Positions 55,032 to 63,993 of a stretch of 64,000 bases of DNA are shown here, in pieces. Source of the DNA: Notoacmeibacter sp. (GTDB taxonomy: Bacteria; Pseudomonadota; Alphaproteobacteria; Rhizobiales; Rhizobiaceae); NCBI GenBank assembly GCA_019912385.1, contig JAIOIW010000011.1, forward strand, positions 27,789 through 91,788, read 5' to 3'. Within the stretch, counting starts at the first letter, position 1. Each line of letters opens with the position of its first letter. The notes under the pieces are model-generated. The model saw only the letters and a program-made list of their open reading frames with translations, made no database searches and was not told the origin of the DNA. Made by a program: the position numbers and the translations under genes.

Positions 55032-55601
55032 TTATTGATTCAGGACGAGCTTGCCGTTGTCGACGTGGAAGCTTTGCAGCCGTTTCAGAAAGCTCATGCC
55101 GATCAGCGTCCCGGTCAATGCGCTGTCCTCGAGCACGACCGCATCGACATTCTCGATATAGATACGGCCGATCTGGAGGTTGTCGATTTTCGCGGCTGCT
55201 GCCCGTGTCGACCCGTTGGCAGTGTTGACCTCGTAGATGAAGTCGCTGCTCTTCAGGTAGATTCCGATACGCTGCGCCATCGACGCATTTATGGCCACCA
55301 GCGTCGCCCCGGTATCGATCAGCGCCTTCGTGCGATAACCGTTGAGCCTGAATTCGTCGCGGAAATGGCCCTGACCGTCCATGGACACCGCGTGATGGCG
55401 GCTCGTCAGAGGATTGGTCGCCGCCAGTACCTGTACCGGCTGCCTGTCCTCGACCGGACTGGCTGACGCTTCGGGTTGCGGGCCTTTCCCGGTCACCAGC
55501 GAATTGAATGCTTCGGGATTCGACTCGTAGAGAATCGGCACCGCGGCCGAGCTCCCGACGACTACACCGACAAGGATCAGTTTTTTCAACATGGCTCTCA
55601 T
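55032..55601 (-). CDS. Retropepsin-like aspartic protease, membrane-anchored (TIGR02281 family)
   Basis: 189 residues. An N-terminal hydrophobic anchor (MLKKLILVGVVVGSSAAV) is followed by a single-lobe aspartic protease domain with the catalytic LIDTGATLVAINASMAQRIG near residue 95 and LIGMSFLKRLQSFHV at the end. The usual length for this clan AA family is about 180-220. It is predicted to face the periplasm. ATG at 55592 is an alternative start. Convergent with deoA (17 bp apart); not obviously related to salvage. Confidence 0.85.
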   Translation of the reverse strand: MRAMLKKLILVGVVVGSSAAVPILYESNPEAFNSLVTGKGPQPEASASPVEDRQPVQVLAATNPLTSRHHAVSMDGQGHFRDEFRLNGYRTKALIDTGATLVAINASMAQRIGIYLKSSDFIYEVNTANGSTRAAAAKIDNLQIGRIYIENVDAVVLEDSALTGTLIGMSFLKRLQSFHVDNGKLVLNQ

Positions 55602-55648
55602 CCGCTTTCCTGTCGTTTGATATGGCAGGAAGGGTGAGGACCCGCTTA

Positions 55649-55678
55649 ACACGCGGCTGTTGCCGCGCCTTCGCGTGT
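55649..55678 (-). terminator. Possible weak terminator/hairpin after upp
   Basis: ACACGCG pairs with CGCGTGT over 16 bp, and inside it CGCGGC-TGTT-GCCGCG forms an alternative perfect hairpin (55652-55667). It lies 56-85 bp after the upp stop on the minus strand. There is no T-tract, so termination is only possible, not shown. Confidence 0.35.
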
Positions 55679-55733
55679 CAAAATCGCAGGCAGGGTTAAC
55701 AGGTTCCTTTGATGCGTGGCGCGGGCGAGCGTC

Positions 55734-56363
55734 CTACTTCGTGCCGTACATGCGGTCGCCGGCATCGCCGAGGCCGGGAACGATATAGCCCTTTTCGTTC
55801 AGTTTCTGGTCGATCGCCGCGGTGAAGATCGGCACATCGGGATGGGCCTTGTTGAACCGCTCGACGCCTTCCGGCGCGGCGAGCAGGCACACGAAGCGCA
55901 ATTTGTCGGCGCCACGCGCCTTCAGCCGATCGATCGCGGCGATGGCCGAATTGGCGGTAGCCAGCATCGGATCGACCACGATCACCAGGCGGTTGTCGAG
56001 ATCGGCCGGCGCCTTGAAGTAATATTCGATCGCTTCCAGCGTCTCGTGATCGCGGTAGAGGCCGATATGGGCGACGCGCGCGGAGGGAACCAGGTCGAGC
56101 ATGCCTTCCAGCAGTCCGTTGCCGGCGCGCAGGATCGAGGCGAAGACCAGCTTCTTGCCTTCCAGTACCGGCGCTTCCATGGTCGTCAGCGGGGTTTCGA
56201 TCTGGCGCGTCGTCAGTTCCAGTTCGCGGGTCACCTCGTAGCACAAAAGGTGGGAGATCTCGCGCAGCAGGCGGCGGAAGCCGGCCGTCGAGGTCTCCTT
56301 GTCGCGCATGATTGACAGCTTGTGCTGGACCAGGGGGTGATCGACGACCGTTGCGCCTGCCAT
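55734..56363 (-). CDS. upp: Uracil phosphoribosyltransferase
   Basis: 209-residue enzyme making UMP from uracil and PRPP. Family features: [20 protein letters not shown] at the N-terminus, [16 protein letters not shown], the PRPP loop [19 protein letters not shown] near residue 130 and the terminal [13 protein letters not shown]. It uses the uracil released by DeoA or from cytosine deamination. ATG follows AAGGATC weakly; upstream 120 bp separates it from add. Confidence 0.96.
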   Translation of the reverse strand: MAGATVVDHPLVQHKLSIMRDKETSTAGFRRLLREISHLLCYEVTRELELTTRQIETPLTTMEAPVLEGKKLVFASILRAGNGLLEGMLDLVPSARVAHIGLYRDHETLEAIEYYFKAPADLDNRLVIVVDPMLATANSAIAAIDRLKARGADKLRFVCLLAAPEGVERFNKAHPDVPIFTAAIDQKLNEKGYIVPGLGDAGDRMYGTK

Positions 56364-56482
56364 GGGGAACTCCGCGGATTTCTCAGAACTGATCCTTTCT
56401 AGACAGGCGCCGGGCGCGGCGAAACCGCCAAAGCCGGCGGATCACAGTTTTGTTGTCGCCAAACGCCGATTTCCCCGTGCAA

Positions 56483-57451
56483 TCAGGCCTTGCCGAGGCG
56501 TGTCATCAGTTCCGCCCGTGTCTTCTTGTCGACGAAAGCCGCTTCCAGCGCGGTTCGTGTCACCTGGGCGAGGTCCTTGTCGTTCATTCCGAAATGCTTG
56601 CGCGCGGTGTCGTATTCACCGCCAAGCGAGGTGTGGAAGTAGGGAGGGTCGTCCGAATTGAGCGTGACCCTGCAACCCGCTGCCTTCAGCTTTGGGAAAG
56701 GGTGGTCGGCATAGCTTGCAAAAACCTTGAGCGCCACGTTCGAACCCGGACAGCACTCCAGCACGACGCCCTCGTCGGCGATCCGGCGCACGAGGTCGGG
56801 GTTCTCGATGGCGCGCACGCCATGGCCGATGCGCGTCGGGCGGACATGGTCCAGCGCCTGTTGCACGCTCTCCCAGCCCTCCAGTTCGCCTGCATGGATC
56901 GTGATGCCGAGGCCGGCCTCGCGCGCGATCTCGAAGGCTCGCACGTAATCGGCGAGGTCGCCGAAGCGCTCCTCTCCCGCCATGCCGAAACCGGTGACCA
57001 GCGGGTGGCCGCATTTGGCGGCGAAGCGGGCCGCCCGTTCGACCGATTCGACGCCGAAATGGCGAACGCCGGTAACGATCATGCGCGATTCGATGCCCGT
57101 CTTGGCCTTTGCCCGCTCCATGCCGGCCGCCAGACCCTCGGTATAGGCCTGCGGCGTCAGCCCGGCATGAACCGCGTGGTCGGGCGAGGTGAAGAACTCG
57201 GCGTAGATCGCGCCCTCTCGCGCGATCGATGACAGGTAGTGTTCGGCCAGCGTCGCGTAGTCCTCTGGCGTGCGGAACAGGGTGGCGGATGCATCGTAGG
57301 CGGCCAGGAAGCTGGTGAAGTCGTCCCAGACGAAGGCGCCGTCGGAAATGAAGGCCGACATGTCCGCGCCGTATTTGCGCGCCTGTTTCAGCACCAGTTC
57401 GGGCGCCGCCGCGCCCTCGATATGGCAGTGCAACTCGGCTTTCAGGACCAT
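56483..57451 (-). CDS. add: Adenosine deaminase
   Basis: 322 residues. Zinc ligands and active site: [15 protein letters not shown] at residues 4-18, [11 protein letters not shown] near residue 190 (catalytic Glu), [14 protein letters not shown] and LNSDDPPYF near residue 270. It deaminates (deoxy)adenosine to (deoxy)inosine, the substrate of PunA. ATG at 57451. The divergent gap to ubiE is about 130 bp. It completes the purine branch of the cluster. Confidence 0.94.
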   Translation of the reverse strand: MVLKAELHCHIEGAAAPELVLKQARKYGADMSAFISDGAFVWDDFTSFLAAYDASATLFRTPEDYATLAEHYLSSIAREGAIYAEFFTSPDHAVHAGLTPQAYTEGLAAGMERAKAKTGIESRMIVTGVRHFGVESVERAARFAAKCGHPLVTGFGMAGEERFGDLADYVRAFEIAREAGLGITIHAGELEGWESVQQALDHVRPTRIGHGVRAIENPDLVRRIADEGVVLECCPGSNVALKVFASYADHPFPKLKAAGCRVTLNSDDPPYFHTSLGGEYDTARKHFGMNDKDLAQVTRTALEAAFVDKKTRAELMTRLGKA

Positions 57452-57581
57452 GCATAAATCTCCGCAGGCGGTTGATGGCCCGCTGCGGGGCGCGGCCGAT
57501 CATCGCGGACTTCACAATAGCGCGCGCAACATGTATCCGCTATGGTCCCGCCGGACTTTGAACCCTGGAAAACGATACGCA

Positions 57582-58358
57582 ATGAAAAGCGAACGCACAT
57601 CGTCTGGCGATGCCATGAAGACCAGCTACGGCTTCAAGACCGTCGCGGAAGGCGAGAAGCAGGGCCTCGTCAACGAGGTGTTCCATCACGTCGCCGGTCG
57701 CTATGACGTGATGAACGACCTGATGTCCGGCGGTCTCCACCGGCTGTGGAAGGACGCCATGGTCGCCTGGCTCAACCCGCCCAAGCGGCCCGGATTCGCC
57801 GTTCTCGACGTTGCCGGCGGCACCGGCGACATCGCGTTCCGCATTGTCGAGGCGTCCCGGCGCAACGCCCATGCCACCGTGCTCGACATCAATGCGTCGA
57901 TGCTTGAAGTCGGCCGCGACCGCGCGGTCAGGCGCGGGCTCGACGCCAATTGCGATTTCGTCGAGGCCAATGCAGAGGATCTGCCGTTCGCCGACGAGAC
58001 CTTCGACGCCTATACGATCGCCTTCGGCATCCGCAACGTGCCCAATATAAACCGAGCCCTTGAGGAGGCGTTCCGCGTCCTCAAACCCGGCGGCCGGTTC
58101 CTCTGCCTGGAATTTTCCGAAGTCGCGATGCCCTTGCTCGACCGCCTTTACGAGACATGGTCGTTCAAGGCGATCCCCGAGATCGGCAGGATGGTGACCG
58201 GCGATGCCGAGCCGTACCGCTACCTGGTCGAATCGATCCGCAAGTTCCCCGCGCCGCGCGCATTCGCGCGCATGATCGAGGCGGCCGGCTTCGAGCGGGT
58301 CACATGGCGCGACTATACCGGCGGCGTTGTTGCGCTGCACTCCGGCTGGAAGCTGTAG
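57582..58358 (+). CDS. ubiE: Ubiquinone/menaquinone biosynthesis methyltransferase UbiE
   Basis: 258-residue S-adenosylmethionine C-methyltransferase acting on the demethoxy-quinol intermediate of ubiquinone synthesis. The SAM site is [18 protein letters not shown] near residue 72; the UbiE signature is in [20 protein letters not shown] and [21 protein letters not shown] at 57582 gives the usual start [20 protein letters not shown]. The stop is 4 bp from ubiB, so the pair is an operon. Confidence 0.96.
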   Translation: MKSERTSSGDAMKTSYGFKTVAEGEKQGLVNEVFHHVAGRYDVMNDLMSGGLHRLWKDAMVAWLNPPKRPGFAVLDVAGGTGDIAFRIVEASRRNAHATVLDINASMLEVGRDRAVRRGLDANCDFVEANAEDLPFADETFDAYTIAFGIRNVPNINRALEEAFRVLKPGGRFLCLEFSEVAMPLLDRLYETWSFKAIPEIGRMVTGDAEPYRYLVESIRKFPAPRAFARMIEAAGFERVTWRDYTGGVVALHSGWKL

Positions 58359-58362
58359 GGCG

Positions 58363-59940
58363 ATGACGGTTATAAGCGCCTATTTCCGGCTGATGCGCGC
58401 TGGCTGGATCATGGTCCGCGAGGGCGTAATTGCCGCTGCGCCCGGCGAACAGCTGAACGGTTTGCCGCTTCTTGGCTGGCGCATCGCCTGGCTGATGACG
58501 CGGCGCAAGGCGCGCGGCCGCGACCGGTCCGAACGCCTGTCACAGGCCGTCAACCGGCTCGGGCCCTCCTATGTCAAGCTCGGCCAGTTCCTGGCCACCC
58601 GCCCCGACGTGGTCGGCAACGAGATTGCGGCCGATCTTGCCGACTTGCAGGACCGGATGGATTTTTTCCCGACCGCGGAGGCGATTGCGACGATCGAAAG
58701 CTCGCTCGGCCGCAGGATCGACGACCTTTACCTGACGTTCGAGGGCCCCGTCGCCGCCGCGTCCATCGCGCAGGTTCACGCCGCGGAGGTGCTCCAGGCC
58801 GATGGCACGCCCAAGAAGGTCGCGGTCAAGGTGATCCGCCCTGGCGTGCGCCGCCGCTTCTTCCACGATCTGGAGAGCTATTTCCTAGCCGCGCGGCTGC
58901 AGGAGCACTTCATTCCCGCCGCCCGCCGCCTGCGCCCGGTCGAGGTCACGCAGACGTTGGCCCAGACGACCAAGATCGAGATGGATCTGCGCCTCGAGGC
59001 GGCGGCCCTGTCGGAGCTCGGCGAGAACACGATTGGCGATCCGGGGTTCCGCGTGCCGGCGATCGACTGGGAGCGCACCGGCCGCGACGTGCTGACGCTG
59101 GAGTGGATCGACGGGGTCAAACTTTCCAATATCGACGCCGTTCGCGCGACCGGCCTTGATGTCGAGGCGCTGGCGTCGAACCTGATCCAGTCCTTCCTGC
59201 GCCATACCCTGCGCGACGGCTTCTTCCATGCCGACATGCATCCGGGCAACCTTTTCGTGGAACCGGACGGCACGATCGTCGCCGTCGATCTCGGCATTTC
59301 CGGCCGGCTCGGCAAGAAGGAGCGCCGTTTCCTTGCCGAGATCCTCTATGGCTTCATCAACCGCAACTACCGGCGGGTCGCCGAGGTGCATTTCGAAGCC
59401 GGCTACGTACCGCCCAATCACGATGTCGCGGCCTTCGCCCAGGCGATCCGCGCAATCGGCGAGCCGATCCACGGCCAGTCGGCCGAGACCATTTCCATGG
59501 CCAAGCTCCTGACGCTGCTGTTCGAGGTCACCGACCTGTTCGACATGCAGACCCGGCCGGAACTCCTGCTGCTGCAAAAGACGATGGTGGTGGTGGAAGG
59601 GGTCGCCCGCTCGCTTGATCCCGCTTTCAACATGTGGAAGGCGGCCGAGCCGGTCGTCTCAGGCTGGATCGTCGACAACCTCGGCCCGCGCGGTTATGTC
59701 ACTGACGCGCGTGACGGCCTCCATGCCCTTGCGGTGCTTGCCCGCCAGGCGCCCGAATTCTCGCGCCGTGCCGAACGCCTGTCGCGCGAGATCGACTCAA
59801 TGGCGGAAAACGGCCTGCGCTTCGACGACGAAACCGCGCGTGCGATCGGCAAGGCCGAAGCCCGCCACACCCGCTCCGGGCGCGTCGCGCTGTGGGTCAT
59901 CGCCCTTGCCGCACTTTGGATTGCCTGGCAGGTAAGCTGA
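58363..59940 (+). CDS. ubiB: UbiB, ABC1/ADCK-family atypical kinase
   Basis: 525-residue kinase-like protein required for ubiquinone synthesis. The UbiB KxGQ motif is VKLGQFLATRPDVVG near residue 68, the A-rich loop equivalent is PVAAASIAQVHAAEVL, and the Mg site includes DGFFHADMHPGNLFVEPDG and AVDLGISGRLG near residue 310. One C-terminal hydrophobic helix (VALWVIALAALWIAW) anchors it in the membrane. ATG at 58363 is 4 bp after ubiE. Confidence 0.95.
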   Translation: MTVISAYFRLMRAGWIMVREGVIAAAPGEQLNGLPLLGWRIAWLMTRRKARGRDRSERLSQAVNRLGPSYVKLGQFLATRPDVVGNEIAADLADLQDRMDFFPTAEAIATIESSLGRRIDDLYLTFEGPVAAASIAQVHAAEVLQADGTPKKVAVKVIRPGVRRRFFHDLESYFLAARLQEHFIPAARRLRPVEVTQTLAQTTKIEMDLRLEAAALSELGENTIGDPGFRVPAIDWERTGRDVLTLEWIDGVKLSNIDAVRATGLDVEALASNLIQSFLRHTLRDGFFHADMHPGNLFVEPDGTIVAVDLGISGRLGKKERRFLAEILYGFINRNYRRVAEVHFEAGYVPPNHDVAAFAQAIRAIGEPIHGQSAETISMAKLLTLLFEVTDLFDMQTRPELLLLQKTMVVVEGVARSLDPAFNMWKAAEPVVSGWIVDNLGPRGYVTDARDGLHALAVLARQAPEFSRRAERLSREIDSMAENGLRFDDETARAIGKAEARHTRSGRVALWVIALAALWIAWQVS

Positions 59941-60066
59941 CCGGCGCCGCTGGGCCACATGGTCGCCCCATCTCAGGCGAACATGTCGTCCAGATTGCTG
60001 TCAGCCGGCGAAGTCCGTCATCATTGATTTCATTCGTAGCGGCAATGTATCGATATCGGCCGAAAA

Positions 60067-60117
60067 CGATTGCATTGATTGCAGTATTCTGCCTTGATGG
60101 CGACAGGAGTGCAATCG
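60067..60117. promoter_or_regulatory. GATTGCA half-site array overlapping the coaBC translation start region
   Basis: GATTGCA occurs at 60068-60074 and 60077-60083 as a direct repeat with 9-bp period, and inverted as TGCAATC at 60110-60116. The outer pair forms a perfect 8-bp inverted repeat CGATTGCA/TGCAATCG with a 35-bp centre. The last copy directly abuts the CAGGAG ribosome-binding site (60104-60109) and ends before ATG 60119. Spaced short half-sites are typical of ribbon-helix-helix operators, and the gene itself encodes such a domain. Confidence 0.5.
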
Positions 60118-60118
60118 C

Positions 60119-61540
60119 ATGGCCAGCATTACGATCCGCAATCTCGATTCCGCCGTCAAGGAGGCGCTGCGCCGCCGCGCGGCCGCGCATGGCCGCTCGA
60201 TGGAGGAGGAAGCCAGGATCTATCTGGCCGAACTTGCCAGCGCCGAAACGGGTCTGGCGCCGCTTGCCGGCGAAGCCGCTGTGGCAGCGCCGCCTCGTGC
60301 TTCCTCCGGTTCCCTGTCGGGCAAGCGCATCCTGCTGATTATCGGCGGTGGTATCGCCGCCTACAAGTGCCTCGACCTGATCCGCCGCCTGCGCGAGCGC
60401 GGCGCGGGCGTGCGTTGCGTGCTGACGAAGGCTGCGGGCGAATTCGTCACGCCGCTTGCCGTCGGCGCGCTGACCGCCGACCGTGTCTTCACCGATCTGT
60501 TCAGCCGCGAAGACGAGCACGATGTCGGCCACATCCGCCTGTCGCGGGAGGCGGACCTGATCGTCGTCGCGCCGGCCACGGCCGACCTGATTGCGAAGAT
60601 GGCGAACGGCCTTGCCAACGATCTCGCGTCGGCGGTGCTGCTGGCAACCGACAAGAAGGTCCTTGTTGCGCCGGCGATGAACCCGCGCATGTGGAGCCAT
60701 CCGGCGACGAAGCGCAACCGCGCCACGCTTGCGGGTGACGGCGTCGCCTTCGTCGGGCCGGGACGCGGCGAGATGGCGGAGGCGGGCGAAGCGGGCGAGG
60801 GCCGCATGGCCGAGCCGCTGGAGATCGTCGCGGCGGTCGAGACCCTGCTCGACGACCGTGCGAAACCGCTCATGGGCCAGCGCATCGTCATGACGTCCGG
60901 ACCGACGCACGAACCGATCGATCCGGTGCGCTACATCGCCAACCGCTCGTCGGGCAAGCAGGGCCATGCGATCGCCGCCGCGCTGGCGCGTCTTGGCGCC
61001 GATGTCCGCCTCGTGTCCGGGCCGGTCAGTATCCCCGATCCGAAGGGCGTGCAGGTCGTCCACGTGGAGACTGCGCGCGAAATGCGCGACGCGGTCGAGC
61101 AATTGCTGCCGGCAGACGCGGGTATCTTTGTTGCTGCCGTCGCCGATTATCGCGTCGCCAGTGCCGCGGACCACAAGATGAAGAAACAGGCCGGCGCGAA
61201 GGCACCGGTTCTGGAACTGATCGAGAATCCGGACATCCTGGCAACCGTCGGCCACCACGCGAAGCGGCCGCGCCTGGTGATCGGATTTGCCGCCGAGACG
61301 CGGGATGTCGAAACCTATGCGCGCGCGAAGCTCGAGAAGAAGGGCGCCGACATCATCGTCGCCAACGACGTCTCCTCGGCAACGGGGATCGGGACGTTGG
61401 GCGTAATGGGCGCCGACCGCAATCGAGTGCATATCGTGTCGAAATCGGGCGTCGAGCACTGGCCCGAGATGGGCAAGGACGCGGTGGCCGAACGCCTCGC
61501 CGCGCTCGTCGCCGAAAGGCTGCAGACCATCACGGTGTGA
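60119..61540 (+). CDS. coaBC: CoaBC phosphopantothenoylcysteine synthetase/decarboxylase with N-terminal ribbon-helix-helix domain
   Basis: 473-residue coenzyme A enzyme. Residues 1-42 (MASITIRNLDSAVKEALRRR and GRSMEEEARIYLAEL) are a FitA-like ribbon-helix-helix domain, then a linker of about 25 residues. CoaC (about 68-250) has GGGIAAYKCLDLIRRL, the histidine region EHDVGHIRLSREADLIVVAP and APAMNPRMW; the usual flap cysteine is alanine (MAEAGEAGEGRM). CoaB (about 255-473) has YIANRSSGKQG and DHKMKKQAG. SD CAGGAG is 9 nt before the ATG, and there is no better internal start. It follows ubiB by 178 bp. Confidence 0.93.
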   Translation: MASITIRNLDSAVKEALRRRAAAHGRSMEEEARIYLAELASAETGLAPLAGEAAVAAPPRASSGSLSGKRILLIIGGGIAAYKCLDLIRRLRERGAGVRCVLTKAAGEFVTPLAVGALTADRVFTDLFSREDEHDVGHIRLSREADLIVVAPATADLIAKMANGLANDLASAVLLATDKKVLVAPAMNPRMWSHPATKRNRATLAGDGVAFVGPGRGEMAEAGEAGEGRMAEPLEIVAAVETLLDDRAKPLMGQRIVMTSGPTHEPIDPVRYIANRSSGKQGHAIAAALARLGADVRLVSGPVSIPDPKGVQVVHVETAREMRDAVEQLLPADAGIFVAAVADYRVASAADHKMKKQAGAKAPVLELIENPDILATVGHHAKRPRLVIGFAAETRDVETYARAKLEKKGADIIVANDVSSATGIGTLGVMGADRNRVHIVSKSGVEHWPEMGKDAVAERLAALVAERLQTITV

Positions 61541-61546
61541 ACGGCT

Positions 61547-63763
61547 CTATCGCCCGAGGATGATGTCGAGGATCGAACCGCCGCCGCCGCCGGCCGGCCG
61601 CTCGCCGACATTGGCGGGGGGAACCGGGCGGCTGATCGAGGCGGTGGACCGCGTATCCGGGCGCTTGCGGGGAACCGGGATACCCGACACGGCCAGCCCA
61701 GCCTCCGGCCGAGGCGCCGCCGACCCGTCTGCCGGATTGCCCGGCATGGCGGGCGCACCGGACATTTCCGGCAGGAGATCGCGCGCGCCGGTGCCGGGCA
61801 GCGTTGCCCTGGGTACGCCTTCGTGGGCGGCGACCATGAAGGTTCTCCAGGCCTTTACCGGCAGCGACCCGCCGGTCACGCCCTTCATCGGCGACCCGTC
61901 GTCATTGCCGAACCACACGCCGGTGACCAGATTGGCCGTGTAGCCGACGAACCAGGCATCGCGCGAATTCTGCGTCGTTCCGGTCTTGCCGGCCGCCGGC
62001 CAGCCGAAATTCGCCGCGCGCGCGGTCCCGTCCTCCACCGCGCCCTCCATCATCCGGTTCATCGCTCCCGCAATATCGGCACGAATGACACGCGGCGCAT
62101 TCGGGCGATGTTCGTAGATCACCTTGCCGGATGCCGAGGTTATGCGGCGGATGAAGTGGATGTCCGGCCGGTAGCCGCCATTGGCGAAGGGCACATAGGC
62201 CGCCGTCAGCTCAAGCGGCGTCACTTCCGACGTGCCGAGCGCGATGGAGGCGTTCGCCGCCAGGTCCGATTCGATGCCGAGGCGGTGTGCCGTTTCCACC
62301 ACCGTCTTCGGCCCCACTTCCATTACCAATTGGGCGGCGACGGAATTGAGGGACTTTTTCAGCGCCGTCGCCAGCGTCACCTGGCCGTAATACTTGCCGC
62401 CATAGTTTTCGGGCGTCCATTTGCCGATCTTCACCGGTGCGTCGTTGCGCAGGCTCTGTGGCGTGCGGCCGGCCTCCAGCGCCGCCAGGTAAACGAAGGG
62501 CTTGAATGCGGACCCCGGCTGGCGCTTTGCTTCCGACGCCCGGTCGAACTGGCTGTTTGCGTAGTCATAGCCGCCGACCATCGCGCGCACGGCCCCCGAA
62601 CCGTCGATCGACACCAGTGCGCCCTGGCCGACGCGCAATTTCTTGCCGTCACCGTGGATCAACTCGCGGATCGTGTTCTCGGCAAGCTTCTGCAGGGTCA
62701 GGTCGAGCGTGGTGTCGACGATCACGTCCTCGCCGACCTCGCCGATCAGGTCCGGCAGTTCCTCCATCACCTTGTCGGCGACGTAGTTCTCCGAGCCGGT
62801 CCAGTAGGCGGCCGCGCGTGTTGCCGGCGCGCTCATGGCGGAGGCAAACTCGCTGTCGCCGATCATGCCCTGATCGCGCATCGCGGCGATGACAAGCTGG
62901 GAGCGCGCCTCCGCCGCCTTGGGGTCGCGGGCGGGCGACAGGCGCGAAGGCGCCTTGAGAAGGCCCGCCAGCAACGCTGCTTCCGACAGCGAGACATCGC
63001 GCGCCGACTTTCCGAAATAGCGCCGCGCCGCCGCCTCCACGCCGTAGGCACCCGACCCGAAATAGACCCGGTTCAAATACATCGTCAGGATCTGGTCCTT
63101 GGTGTATTCGTGTTCCAGCCACAGCGCCAGCAGCACTTCCTGCACCTTGCGCTCGATCGTGCGCTCGGGCTTGAGGAACATGTTCTTGGCAAGCTGCTGG
63201 GTCAGCGTCGATCCGCCCTGCACCAACCGTCCCTTGACGAGGTTGGAAACCATTGCGCGCGCCAGTCCCAGCGGATCGACGCCGAAATGCGAGTTGAAGC
63301 GGCGGTCCTCGATCGCGATCACGGCCATGGGGATGTAGGGTGACATCTGGTGCAGGCCGACCGCCTCGCCGCCGGTCATGCCGCGATTGGCGATCAGCTT
63401 GCCGTCGACGGCGACGATCTTGACGTTGGGCGGGCGGTCCGGAACCGCCCAGGTGGTGACCGACGGCATGCGCGCGCCATACCAGGCGACCATGCCGGCC
63501 GTCGCGACGCCGCCCCAGATGGCCAGAATCAGCATCCAGTAGGCAACTGCCCCGGCAAGGCCGAGCAACCCGCGGCGCCTGCGCGCCGGGCGCGATTTCG
63601 CCTGGCGGCGGCCGGAGGATCTTGTCTTGCGGCCGCGTGGCTGGACCGCGCGATCCTCATCCGTCACCGAAAGGCCCGCACCACGGGTCTTCCGGGGCTC
63701 ATCGAATTGCGGCTCGATGCGCCTTTGCGGTCTGCGTTTCGCCATTTGGTCCGCTTTCCCCAT
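61547..63763 (-). CDS. mrcA: Penicillin-binding protein 1A (bifunctional transglycosylase/transpeptidase)
   Basis: 738 residues. A basic, disordered N-terminus (about 1-65) precedes one membrane helix (LLGLAGAVAYWMLILAIWGG). The GT51 domain has IAIEDRRFNSHFGVDPLGLA with the catalytic Glu, and GGSTLTQQLAKNMFL; the transpeptidase has SAFKPFVY (SxxK), SLNSVA (SxN) and GKTGTTQNSRDAWFVGYT (KTG). The C-terminal 80 residues are proline/glycine-rich. It builds peptidoglycan. ATG 63763 or ATG 63745 may be the start; the latter is better placed after GGGGAAAG. It converges with coaBC (6 bp apart). Confidence 0.95.
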   Translation of the reverse strand: MGKADQMAKRRPQRRIEPQFDEPRKTRGAGLSVTDEDRAVQPRGRKTRSSGRRQAKSRPARRRRGLLGLAGAVAYWMLILAIWGGVATAGMVAWYGARMPSVTTWAVPDRPPNVKIVAVDGKLIANRGMTGGEAVGLHQMSPYIPMAVIAIEDRRFNSHFGVDPLGLARAMVSNLVKGRLVQGGSTLTQQLAKNMFLKPERTIERKVQEVLLALWLEHEYTKDQILTMYLNRVYFGSGAYGVEAAARRYFGKSARDVSLSEAALLAGLLKAPSRLSPARDPKAAEARSQLVIAAMRDQGMIGDSEFASAMSAPATRAAAYWTGSENYVADKVMEELPDLIGEVGEDVIVDTTLDLTLQKLAENTIRELIHGDGKKLRVGQGALVSIDGSGAVRAMVGGYDYANSQFDRASEAKRQPGSAFKPFVYLAALEAGRTPQSLRNDAPVKIGKWTPENYGGKYYGQVTLATALKKSLNSVAAQLVMEVGPKTVVETAHRLGIESDLAANASIALGTSEVTPLELTAAYVPFANGGYRPDIHFIRRITSASGKVIYEHRPNAPRVIRADIAGAMNRMMEGAVEDGTARAANFGWPAAGKTGTTQNSRDAWFVGYTANLVTGVWFGNDDGSPMKGVTGGSLPVKAWRTFMVAAHEGVPRATLPGTGARDLLPEMSGAPAMPGNPADGSAAPRPEAGLAVSGIPVPRKRPDTRSTASISRPVPPANVGERPAGGGGGSILDIILGR

Positions 63764-63802
63764 CGGTTCGCGCCATCGGGAATGGAGACTAAATGCGGCG
63801 AT

Positions 63803-63817
63803 TTAAGGGGGCGTTAA
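63803..63817. promoter_or_regulatory. CtrA binding site upstream of mrcA
   Basis: TTAAGGGGGCGTTAA is an exact TTAA-N7-TTAA CtrA full site, 40 bp upstream of the PBP1A start. CtrA is the alphaproteobacterial cell-cycle regulator and controls cell envelope and division genes. In this GC-rich DNA an exact match in the promoter of a wall-synthesis gene is unlikely to be accidental. Confidence 0.65.
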
Positions 63818-63918
63818 ACCACTGCCCAGTGGTTCGTTTCCAACATTTGCATCCCATTTGTATCGGCCGCGAGGGCAATTGTCGGAAGCAAGGAAACCAC
63901 CAGCAAGTTCATGAATCG

Positions 63919-63993
63919 AGTGGAACTTTCGAATTTGACATTCGATTTCGAGGTCGACATCAAACGGGTATCGAATGTCAAATTCGTTCCACT
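63919..63993. repeat. Long inverted repeat in the region upstream of mrcA
   Basis: GAATTTGACATTCGAT (63931-63946) is exactly mirrored by ATCGAATGTCAAATTC (63970-63985), and AGTGGAAC (63919-63926) by GTTCCACT (63986-63993); only four bases (TTTC) on the left arm are unpaired. The total is 24 paired bases around a 23-bp centre that contains GTCGAC. Each arm carries a TTGACA hexamer. It could be an operator, a hairpin leader of a gene off the window, or a small repeat element. A GAATC methylation site lies just before it. Confidence 0.75.

Noticed and set aside
60119..60250. A separate antitoxin gene upstream of coaBC (toxin-antitoxin pair)
   Set aside because: There is no stop codon between the ribbon-helix-helix segment and CoaC and no toxin gene nearby, so a fusion is the direct reading.
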